A DNA stretch of 64,000 bases, from the NCBI GenBank assembly GCA_945910005.1, contig OX246745.1, forward strand, positions 13,381,706 through 13,445,705. Reading direction: 5' to 3'. Both the position numbers and the translations under genes were made by a program. The DNA comes from Isoperla grammatica. Its lineage: Eukaryota > Arthropoda > Insecta > Plecoptera > Perlodidae. Of the stretch, positions 23,701 to 31,310 are shown piece after piece. The notes beneath the pieces were generated by a model. It did no database searches, was not told where the DNA came from, and saw only the letters and a list, made by a program, of their open reading frames with translations. Every line of letters begins with the position of its first letter. Position 1 is the first letter of the stretch.

Positions 23701-26700
23701 CGCCTGCGCTTCTAACACAGACAACGAGGACAAGCTTGTGCACTGTGTTAAACATCTGCTCCGTTACAAGGCCAATGTAAACGCTGTGGAGATTATATTG
23801 ACACGTGTTATATTGTTTCCAGAGTTGTTCACTCCCTTGATGGCCGCCTGCGCTTCTAACACAGACAACGCACTGTGTTAAACATCTGCTCCGTTACAAG
23901 GCCAATGTAAACGCTGTGGAGATTATATTGACATTGTTATATTGTTTCCAGAATTGTTCACTCCCTTGATGGTCGCCTGCGCTTCTAACACAGACCACGA
24001 GGACAAGCTAGTGCACTGTGTTAAACATCTGCTCCGTTACAAGGCCAATGTAAACGCTGTGGAGATTATATTGACATTGTTATATTGTTTCTAGAGTTGT
24101 TCACTCCCTTGATGGCCGCCTGCGCTTCTAACACAGACAACGAGGACAAGCTAGTGCACTGTGTTAAACATCTGCTCCGTTACAAGGCCAATGTAAACGC
24201 TGTGGAGATTATATTGACATTGTTATATTGTTTCCAGAGTTGTTCACTCCCTTGATGGCTGCCTACGCTTCCAACACAGACAACGAGGGCAAGCTAGTGC
24301 ACTGTGTTAAACATCTGCTCCGTTACAAGGCCAATGTAAACGCTGTGGAGATTATATTGGCATTGTTATATTGTTTCCAGAGTTGTTCACTCCCTTGATG
24401 GCCGCCTGCGCTTCTAGCACAGACAACGCACTGTGTTAAACATCTGCTCCGTTACAAGGCCAATGTAAACGCTGTGGTGATTATATTGACACGTGTTATA
24501 TTGTTCACAGAGTTGTTCACTTCCTTGATGGCCGCCTGCGCTTCTAACACAGACAACGAGGACAAGCTAGTGCACTGTGTTAAACATCTGCTCCGTTACA
24601 AGGCCAATGTAAACGCTGTGGAGATTATATTGACATTGTTATATTGTTTCCAGAGTTGTTCACTCCCTTGATGGCTGCCTACGCTTCCAACACAGACAAC
24701 GAGGGCAAGCTAGTGCACTGTGTTAAACATCTGCTCCGTTACAAGGCCAATGTAAATGCTGTGGAGATTATATTGGCATTGTTATATTGTTTCCAGAGTT
24801 GTTCACTCCCTTGATGGCCGCCTGCGCTTCTAGCACAGACAACGCACTGTGTTAAACATCTGCTCCGTTACAAGGCCAATGTAAACGCTGTGGAGATCAT
24901 ATGGACACGTGTTATATTGTTTCTAGAGTTGTTCACTCCCTTGATGGCCGCCTGCGCTTCTAACACAAGACAACGCACTGTGTTAAACATCTGCTCCGTT
25001 ACAAGGCCAATGTAAACGCTGTGGAGATTATATTGACACGTGTTATATTGTTTCCAGAGTTGTTCACTCCCTTGATGGCCGCCTGCGCTTCTAACACAAG
25101 ACAACGCACTGTGTTAAACATCTGCTCCGTTACAAGGCCAAAGTAAACGCTGTGGAGATTATATTGACACGTGTAATATTGTTTCCAGAGTTGTTCACTC
25201 CCTTGATGGCTGCCTGCGCTTCTAACACAAGACAACGCACTGTGTTAAACATCTGCTCCGTTACAAGGCCAATGTAAACGCTGTGGAGATTATATTGACA
25301 CGTGTTATATTGTTTCCAGAGTTGTTCACTCCCTTGATGGCTGCCTGCGCTTCTAACACAAGACAACGCACTGTGTTAAACATCTGCTCCGTTACAAGGC
25401 CAATGTAAACGCTGTGGAGATTATATTGACACGTGTTATATTGTTTCCAGAGTTGTTCACTCCCTTGATGGCCGCCTGCGCTTCTAATACAGACAACGAG
25501 GACAAGCTAGTGCACTGTGTTAAACATCTGCTCCGTTACAAGGCCAATATAAACGCTGTGGAGCGACACAGACTCTCGCCACTGATGTTCGCATGTAAAC
25601 AAGGACACTTGAAGATAGTGCAACAACTACTTGCGAACAAAGTCAGTTTAAACGCTCAGGATAGCCAAGGCTGGACGGTACGTTGGATCATCACATACAT
25701 TGTTGGGGAATAGTTTTATGTTTTTTTGGATGATTTGTTAGTGGTTATTTATTATTAATAGTTATATCAATGGTTAAGCAGGAGGGACAGTACTATAGTT
25801 TTAAATCAGACATCTTAAAAAAATCATAGTTCAAGAATGCTACGCCACATCGAAAAAGTGAGAAGATCCTGGTTTTCTATAAATAATACATACTTTATGA
25901 TAAATATTTTAAATGTTGTCAGTACGGGTAATATTTTGATTAAATTTATAACAATTCTACTTATAACAATATATAAGAAATATTTAGCATATAGTCTAGT
26001 ACTTACAAAACCACAAGAGGCTAAGTTGCTAATATGTCACATTTTCGATATTGTGTGGAATTCCAGAGATATCACTAAAACAGAGTAATCCCACGTTGTT
26101 AAATAATAGATGGACATTTTATACATTTTGTATGTTTCTGAGAAAACCGCTTTAAAAATGATTGGATCTAAGTGACACATTTAATTGTATTTCCAGGCTT
26201 TATTCTGGGCAGTGTCAAAAGGCAAGGTCGAAATAGTGGAGCTACTTATTTCCGAGGGAGCCAACAAGGAAGAGAGGGATCGCAGTGGGGGAACAGCTTT
26301 ACTCCTCGCTACAAGAAAAGGTTACCATGAGGTATTTAAATAATGATCTACTTTGATTCTTACACTCGGTCTTTCTTACTGGAATGTGATTTTACGAAAA
26401 CTAGCCGTTTGTCTGCTGCAATCTTTGAGGAATCGGAAATAAAATAATGGAATTGGATTTAAATCAAGTCAGAGATACTAAAACCCAGTCATATTTAATT
26501 TGGCAAGAGATATCTTTCACCAAAATCGCAAACTTTACGTCTAAGGTCAAATTTCTATCAATTACCATGGTGATACCATATCTTGATTAATTAAATATCT
26601 ATCTTATAAAAGAAAACCAAAATATCTTAAACTAGTGAGAGCCGTGCGCGGTAGCTCATGTGCAAGTTGCCCCAAACTAAACGTACATGCCACCTTGAGA

Positions 26701-29700
26701 CGTGGGTTCAAATCCCGAATAAAATGTGTTCTTTAATTGTTCTTCATTTACCACTCCTCATCATCTCGAATAGTATGATTTCAGCTTCAGCAATAGCAAC
26801 AAGAATTATCATAATAATTGTAAATAGTGACAACATTGTTACAGTATTATATGGTGAACATATTGTTATTAGATTGAGGAGATTCTTCGGTTTGGAATAC
26901 GCAGACATCACATCAGTGATTCAAAGTCCGACTCGTCTGGATGTCCAAACGAAGACGACAACTCTAACTTCAGCAACAGCATCGACCGTAACGGGTTAGT
27001 AGACATCATTGTGACCGATAGAGGTGGCTCAGCGGTAAGACGCGAGACTCTAAGTCGGGAGGTCGCCGGTTCGATTCCAGCCACCGGCAGTCCTGACTGA
27101 AGGTTTTTTCCGAGGTTTTCCTCAGTCGTAAAAGCGAATGCTGGGATTGAGTCATACTATCAGCCCTCGGACAATCCTTCCCAACTATCCAAACACCCTA
27201 ATAACCTAGTTAGTCACCTGAAGAGGGGCACATCAGGTAAAGCTGGTGTGCACCCTATAACGGGTATTCCTACGAAAATTATTATTATTATCATTGTGAG
27301 AGTTACGGGTTCGATTCCCACATGGCAATCCCGACTGAAAGTTTTACCGATGTTTTCCACAGTCATAAGGCGATAAAATTTAGATATTCTTTTCTAGTAT
27401 CTAATTACATTTAAATTAATATATTTACTCCCAATCATATGACTTCCAACTATATATTATATATATAGTCTCCAGTAACTTGTTTTCACCATGGCAACCA
27501 TTAATCAGGAGCTGTAAAATCAAGTCAGCTGACATTCAAAATATTTAGAGGAAGTCAAAGAACGGGGGAAAAATCAGTGAAGATGACTATGACTCTGAAG
27601 CAGGAATGTATGACAAAAAATACTGTACAATTATTACTATTATTTCTTTGGATGTTGCTGTGGTGTATGGTGCTATGGTGTAACTGTTGAAGCCTATATG
27701 CAGCTCTAAGTAAATGATCATTGGGATTATTTGGAGTGCAAATGTCAATTAACATATTTGAGTGGATTTTAACAATTTAATAAACAAGACAAATTTGTTA
27801 AATACGGTTTATCACAGAACTGAGAATGGAAGCAAGCCCCCCCCCCCCCCCCCCCCCCTTCATTTCTCATACATTTCTCTTGCCTTTTCATTGTTTGTCA
27901 CAGAACTGAGAAGGGAAGCAAGCCCCTCCCCCCCTCATTTCTCATACATTTCTCTTGCCTTTACATTGTTTATTACAGAACTGAGAAGAAAAGCAAGCCC
28001 CCCCCCCCACCCCTCATTTCTCATACATTTCTCTTGCCTTTTCATTGTTTATCACAGAACTGAGAAGAAAAGCAAACCCCCCCCCCCCTAATTTCTCATC
28101 CATTTCTCTTGTATTTTCATTGTTTCTCACAGAACTGAGAAGGGAAGCAAGCCCCCTCCCCCTCTCATTTCTCATATCAATGTTGTTTGAAATAATGTAT
28201 CCACTGCCTTTCTTTCAGAGATTCACTTACCGAGCTATCGATATCCAACCAGCTAAATAAAGATATATCAAAATACTTATCACAACACGATGACGAGTTC
28301 AAGAAATTTGGATTGAAACATTCGTGGCCGAGAGAGGAAGCTGACTTGATGAAGGAATTTCAATTTAAAGATTGGAAAAGATCAGAGAACGAAGAAAATC
28401 TCTCCATATCGTGAGTATAACTGGTGCAGCTCTCAGTGTACCTTGAAATAGATGGAATTAGAACCCGTCTAAGTTTACGAGCAGCGAGGAGACGACATAG
28501 CCGGGCTAAAATAGACTATTCGCTCACTGAACATCTATCTATTCTCATAAAGTTCACCTTCAAAAAAGTCTATTGTGCAATACACGCCACGCAATGTGAA
28601 ATGTGAAATATGCAATGTGCATTGTGTAGTAATATGCTGAATGCTACAATTATTATTAATACTAAATTAAATGTGCAGTAATAGTGCAGAATGGTGAATA
28701 TTGGCAATGAATGTCACTATATCTTTGAGGTATAGCACACCGTCTTATAATAATATACTGATATCTCTTAGTTGAGCCTTGAGCCCACTATATTTCAAAG
28801 TTCAAACTACTGGAGCGACAGTACAGAACAAGGTTGTTTAATTTTTTATATCACCATACGAAAATAATTCGGATACCAACATAGCGTATTTTCCAAACAT
28901 CATCGTATGAACAAAAATGTTTTGACGGAATATAAAAAGTATGAAACCTCAAAAATTCGTCTTACTCACTTATGTATGGTTGGTCAGTGTAAAACGTATT
29001 ATGGACGGTATGCCTGCTCCGATAAACTATATACTTTCTTACATTTGAACATTATTTCATACCCTTTTTTATGTTTCACTCTAAACAAATCTATGTTCAT
29101 GGCTATTAAAGAAAAAAGAAAACTGCTGTGGAATGACGTTGAATAGATTAATACTTTTTTACATTTGAACATTATTTCACTTTCATGCCCTTTTTTATGT
29201 TCACTCCAAACAAATGTAGAAAACCACTGTGGGACGTTGAATAGATTAATACATTACGATATGGTCAATAATCAGCTGCTGTGTTTTCATAAGGAAAGTG
29301 TAAAGTGAGTTCGTATTTATGGTTATGATTCACAACACCTTGTCTTTGTTCCAGCCACATCACAGCAATGAAACTTTTGGCCGAGCTTGTGACGCAAACA
29401 AGGAATATTCACTCAGTTATGGCATTTATAAGATACAAATTTCAAAATTTCCCACTTGACCACTCTGAAAATAAAAAATGGGCGAGTTCTTCGAAACTGA
29501 AATGCCTCTCGCGACTAGCCTACTGGAAAGCGGAGCAACTCTACCTAGAAACTAAGTTTCTACATGAATTCATCAGCAAGGTAAATATCGTCACCAAACA
29601 ATGTATTAATTGTTAAAATAATCATAGCACAAGGAATTGGCCACTGTTAAAAGTAATTAATAAGCCGGATTGGTTGCGTAAGAACTAAAAACTGTATTAA

Positions 29701-30867
29701 AACCATTTCAAATATTGTAACTGTTACGATTGTCATTAGAAATTCATTTATTTGTTCCCAAAATATCAACCGTGAGGATAAAAAATATCAGAAACTTTCT
29801 CAATCATGTGTTTAGCTTTTTTACGAAGTAACCACTTTTACTTTATTGTTCAAAAGACGTTAATTTGTAGTGGTTTTAATAATGGAACTACCCCTCCCCA
29901 TCAAATTAAAAATATTTAAGGAAGCAACAAGTTACCAGTGCAATATACGCTATACCGCTAAATGACCTATTTGTCTAAAAAATTGCATTTCAAGAATTTA
30001 AAAAGTTACATCATTTTAATGTTTGTGCGGCCGTTTGATGAACACACAATAACCTAGAGGTCATGTTTTAGGTCAGTGGGTCTGACACGGAATGCAGACA
30101 GGGCCAAAGTGTACCAACACTATAGGGCTGCCAGAGGCTATTTAGGTTCTGCAATTTATAGATTGGCAAATGGAATTCATTAGTGAAGATCAACGGTCAT
30201 TGGTCAAGGCTAACGTGTGTATACAAGTGAAGTGGTATCCACGTGATGTTTGGCAACATGGCATTGTGCTGTACAGACCAACAAAAACATTCATCTACAG
30301 CTGCTGTCGCTGATACAAATTGATCAATTAATCTGAACAATTAATTAATGAATTAATGAAATGATTATTGTTGAAATGAATTAATGAATTAAATGAATGA
30401 ATGAATGAATTGAAAAGTTAATCTTTTTACAAATTTCTAGTCTCATCTCTGGTGGAACGGCAAAGAAAGTAAACCAAGAGGCTAATTAATAAATGTATGT
30501 CAAAGAACCAAAATCAAACATGTAAAATTTCAATAGATTTGTTGATGGAAATAAAATCTTGATAAATATATATAAAATAAATATATAATACTGTTAACCT
30601 ATTGGATGTTCTAAAGAACAGGCCCAGTTCAAGTCAGCATTACCCGTGTTCTATCTGTTCTTTCAGATCGAAGACGTGGAAGTTTGTACCTTCAAGATGG
30701 ACCAGCCAGAACCCAACCCCAGCAACGGAAACATGATGCATACTGACACAATAGACTCCACCTCTAAGTCCAGTTTACTAACAACCATCGTGGTAGCGTC
30801 GGCCTGTATAATGGTGGTAGTGTGGAATACTAAAGTCATTAGATCGTTTACTTTGTTTAATTTCTAG
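14639..30867 (+). CDS. ASZ1: ASZ1 (GASZ): ankyrin repeat, SAM-like, membrane-anchored piRNA-pathway protein (whole gene, spliced)
   Basis: Exons 14639-14729, 15371-15496, 25451-25677, 26197-26331, 26873-26994, 28219-28410, 29355-29580 and 30667-30867 have GT..AG borders and join in matching phases (1, 1, 0, 0, 2, 2, 0) into about 440 residues; vertebrate ASZ1 has 475. In order: about five ankyrin repeats (NALMHASSLGHHPIVEYLLE, LFTPLMAACAS, LSPLMFACKQGHLKIVQQLL, TALFWAVSKGKVEIVELLI, TALLLATRKGYHEI); a polar linker; a segment matching the second half of the ASZ1 SAM domain (YLSQHDDEFKKFGL); a helical region; and a hydrophobic C-terminal segment (LLTTIVVASACIMVVVW) with a short basic tail. The family is a tail-anchored mitochondrial outer-membrane scaffold needed for primary piRNA biogenesis and transposon silencing in the germline. 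The intron before exon 4 holds 55 decoy copies of that exon's start. The N-terminus is uncertain. Confidence 0.9.
15371..15496 (+). CDS. ASZ1: ASZ1 exon 3 (ankyrin repeat)
   Basis: Acceptor TTCTGTTTAG, donor AAGG|GTAAGA. It completes the Gly codon, then reads VAVDQPFRSGEWNALMHASS and LGHHPIVEYLLEAGADPNF, a canonical ankyrin repeat, and ends in phase 1. The downstream acceptor must supply AG to make the Glu of ELFTPL, which copy 56 of the array does. A hAT element begins only 27 nt after the exon ends. Confidence 0.93.
15524..16729. mobile_element. Non-autonomous hAT element in ASZ1 intron 3
   Basis: Terminal inverted repeats TAGAGCTGAGCGCGTG (left) and CACGCGCTCACCTCTA (right), flanked by a perfect 8-bp direct repeat ATCGGGAT (15516-15523 and 16730-16737). 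TAGAG-type ends with an 8-bp duplication are diagnostic of hAT. The subterminal regions are packed with GTGAGTGTGCGTGA motifs in both halves, as expected for transposase binding sites. There is no transposase frame; about 700 bp of the interior is a second element. Confidence 0.88.
15660..16361. mobile_element. TA-flanked element nested inside the hAT element
   Basis: Inverted ends GGGAAGGCTCA (left) and TGAGCCTTCCC (right) are flanked by TA on both sides (15658-15659 and 16362-16363). This fits a Tc1/mariner-type MITE of about 700 bp that inserted into the hAT copy. The exact TIR match is only about 11 bp, so the family call is tentative. No open frame of note lies inside. Confidence 0.6.
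17621..17750 (+). repeat. tRNA-derived SINE fragment at the left edge of the ASZ1 array
   Basis: A-box region GATGGCTCAGTGCGTAGCAC, B box GGTTCGATACC, then a body beginning ATCCTGACAGAAAGTTTTTC that matches the copy at 27014. It abuts the first exon-copy unit of the tandem array. Confidence 0.75.
17755..25563 (+). repeat. ASZ1: Tandem array of an ASZ1 splice-acceptor plus partial exon 4: 55 extra copies plus the genuine one
   Basis: Counting acceptor junctions (CCAG|AGTTGTTCACT and variants) gives 56 copies, the first at 17785 and the last at 25451; 55 unit lengths sum to 7,666 bp. Thirty-seven units are 143-144 bp and eighteen are 129-131 bp. The short form lacks 14 nt (AGGACAAGCTAGTG). Each unit is the last ~31 nt of intron 3, with a TTGAC branch-point-like motif and the AG acceptor, plus exon 4 up to GCTGTGGAG (25563 in the genuine copy). 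Long units encode 48 residues: 37 of ankyrin exon and 11 from translated intron (EIILTRVILFP). Short units shift the frame and stop at once (..DNALC*). Copies are nearly identical, which indicates recent expansion or homogenisation. Higher-order repeats are visible (562 bp between the copies at 18881 and 19443; 416 bp between 24238 and 24654). Confidence 0.97.
25451..25677 (+). CDS. ASZ1: ASZ1 exon 4 (two ankyrin repeats); the 56th and only in-frame copy
   Basis: Acceptor TTGTTTCCAG, donor GACG|GTACGT. After the split Glu codon it reads LFTPLMAACASNTDNEDKLV, a KHLLRYKANINAV segment, then LSPLMFACKQGHLKIVQQLL and NAQDSQGWT. The first part is shared with all array copies; from 25564 on it is unique. 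Only this copy continues into the unique part and a normal donor. In it the array consensus CCAATGTAAAC reads CCAATATAAAC (G to A at 25549), which changes Val to Ile and removes a GTAAAC that could act as a cryptic donor. Confidence 0.92.
26197..26331 (+). CDS. ASZ1: ASZ1 exon 5 (ankyrin repeats)
   Basis: Acceptor GTATTTCCAG, donor TGAG|GTATTT, 45 codons, phase 0 on both sides. It reads ALFWAVSKGKVEIVELLISE, GANKEERDRSGG and TALLLATRKGYHE: one full ankyrin repeat and the start of the next. It aligns with the [20 protein letters not shown] region of vertebrate ASZ1. Confidence 0.92.
26641..26722 (+). repeat. tRNA-like SINE relic
   Basis: A-box-like GCGCGGTAGCTCATGTGC and a B box GGGTTCAAATCCC about 45 nt further on. 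No flanking T run or convincing acceptor stem, so it is not called a tRNA gene. Confidence 0.35.
26873..26994 (+). CDS. ASZ1: ASZ1 exon 6 (end of ankyrin domain and polar linker)
   Basis: Acceptor TGTTATTAG, donor ACGG|GTTAGT, 122 nt, phase 0 to phase 2. It reads IEEILRFGIRRHH, completing the last ankyrin helix (GYHE|IEEIL), then an acidic, Ser/Asn-rich linker (SDSKSDSSGCPNEDDNSN). The linker itself is not conserved, so the call rests on the helix, the phases and the position. Confidence 0.75.
27005..27290 (+). repeat. tRNA-derived SINE, near full length
   Basis: Head with A box TGGCTCAGCGGTAAGACGC and B box GGTTCGATTCC, a conserved body (GACTGAAGG, CCGAGGTTTTCCTC, GCGAATGCTGGG, CCCTCGGACAATCCTTCCC), and a 3' end running into (ATT)n at about 27275-27292. 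This is the best copy in the window; other partial copies are at 17621, 27296, 33563, 37637 and 39046. Confidence 0.85.
27296..27378 (+). repeat. Partial copy of the same SINE
   Basis: Starts at the B box (GGGTTCGATTCCC) and continues with the body motifs CCCGACTGAAAG and GTTTTCCACAGTC. It sits directly after the fuller copy. Confidence 0.7.
27803..28180 (+). repeat. Five-copy tandem repeat of 75-87 bp with variable poly-C
   Basis: Units begin at CAGAACTGAG (27814, 27901, 27976, 28055, 28130) and contain AAGCAAGCC, a C tract of different length in each copy (22 Cs in the first), and CATTTCTCATACATTTCTC. Length differences come mostly from the C tract. The repeat ends about 40 bp before the acceptor of ASZ1 exon 7. 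The proline-rich open frame across it is not a gene. Confidence 0.92.
28219..28410 (+). CDS. ASZ1: ASZ1 exon 7 (SAM-like second half)
   Basis: Acceptor CTTTCTTTCAG, donor TATC|GTGAGT. It completes a Gly codon, then reads DSLTELSISNQLNKD, ISKYLSQHDDEFKKFGLKHS, WPREEADLMKEFQFKDW. The YLSQHDDEFKKFGL part aligns with HLLTMREDEFTKNGI, the last helices of the vertebrate ASZ1 SAM domain. The first SAM helices have no visible counterpart in this or the preceding exon. Confidence 0.88.
29030..29250 (+). repeat. Two-copy tandem duplication in ASZ1 intron 7
   Basis: Copies of about 120 bp share ACATTTGAACATTATTTCA (29041 and 29161), TTTTTTATGTT, ACAAAT and GACGTTGAATAGATTAATAC (near 29130 and 29230). 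They diverge by indels. Confidence 0.75.
29355..29580 (+). CDS. ASZ1: ASZ1 exon 8 (C-terminal helical region)
   Basis: Acceptor TTTGTTCCAG, donor CAAG|GTAAAT; phase 2 in, phase 0 out. It reads ITAMKLLAELVTQTRNIHSV and later LAYWKAEQLYLETKFLHEFI, amphipathic helices in the place of the coiled-coil (bZIP-like) region of vertebrate ASZ1 between the SAM domain and the anchor. Sequence identity here is low; position, phase and helix pattern support the call. Confidence 0.85.
30421..30557 (+). repeat. Upstream duplicate of the ASZ1 terminal-exon end and 3' UTR
   Basis: Within the last intron, AATTTCTAGTC.. GAACGGCAAA.. GGCTAATTAATAAATGTAT.. GTTGATGGAAATAAAATCTT repeats the sequence that follows the real stop codon at 30860-30975. 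The copy includes the equivalent of the stop codon (TAG) and two AATAAA signals (30488 and 30550). It does not include the membrane-anchor codons. Confidence 0.85.
30667..30867 (+). CDS. ASZ1: ASZ1 terminal exon (membrane tail anchor)
   Basis: Acceptor TGTTCTTTCAG; phase 0. It reads IEDVEVCTFKMD, a Pro/Asn/Ser-rich stretch, then the hydrophobic segment SSLLTTIVVASACIMVVVW, and ends NTKVIRSFTLFNF before TAG (30865-30867). A single membrane segment close to the C-terminus with a short basic tail is the tail-anchor layout by which ASZ1 sits in the mitochondrial outer membrane. The human protein also ends in a hydrophobic segment and a basic tail. Confidence 0.9.
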   Translation: MEDVEVCTFKMDQPEPNPSNGNMMHTDTIDSTSKSSLLTTIVVASACIMVVVWNTKVIRSFTLFNF

Positions 30868-30975
30868 TCGAACGGCAAATAAAGTAAACCTAGAGGCTAA
30901 TTAATAAATGTATATTAAAGAACCAAATTCAAACATGTATGATTTCGATAGTTTTGTTGATGGAAATAAAATCTT
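30868..30975 (+). terminator. ASZ1 3' UTR with polyadenylation signals
   Basis: Three AATAAA hexamers follow the stop codon (30878-30883, 30903-30908, 30965-30970). The cleavage site cannot be fixed from sequence alone. Confidence 0.65.
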
Positions 30976-31246
30976 TCATCAAGCTTAATTCCTAGTGTTA
31001 TTTCTCTTCATCTGATCGATTGTCTGTATTATTTTGTATTATTATGGAACTAGTTGGCGTTTTACAAAGAAGCGGAATTTTGTATTTACATCCTAACCCC
31101 CCTTCCCCCCCCACACACACACAAACAGTGCTGGAGGATCTGGGCAGATAGAGGCTTTCAGTTGAAAATTTTGCTCATTGACTAATTATTTTTCAAACAT
31201 AATGTTTTGACAAAATACGTTTGGTGGCGGTGCCGGTCCGATAAAT

Positions 31247-31310
31247 ATAATATAATAATATAAATAATAAAATAATATAATATAATATAATATAAATATA
31301 ATAGTATATT
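31247..31310. repeat. (AATAT)n microsatellite
   Basis: Imperfect AATAT/AATATAAT repeats of about 60 bp in AT-rich sequence. Confidence 0.85.

Noticed and set aside
22338..25366. Minus-strand open frames across the ASZ1 array
   Set aside because: They are shadows of the repeated plus-strand exon; the plus-strand reading matches ASZ1 and has the splice sites.
17785..25450. Array as a set of separate ankyrin paralogues or as a CRISPR array
   Set aside because: Copies are continuous, without spacers, and each contains the same intron tail and exon start. This is a tandem duplication in a eukaryotic intron.
27762..28260. Proline-rich open frames before ASZ1 exon 7
   Set aside because: They come from the poly-C tandem repeat; the true exon starts at 28219 in a frame fixed by its neighbours.
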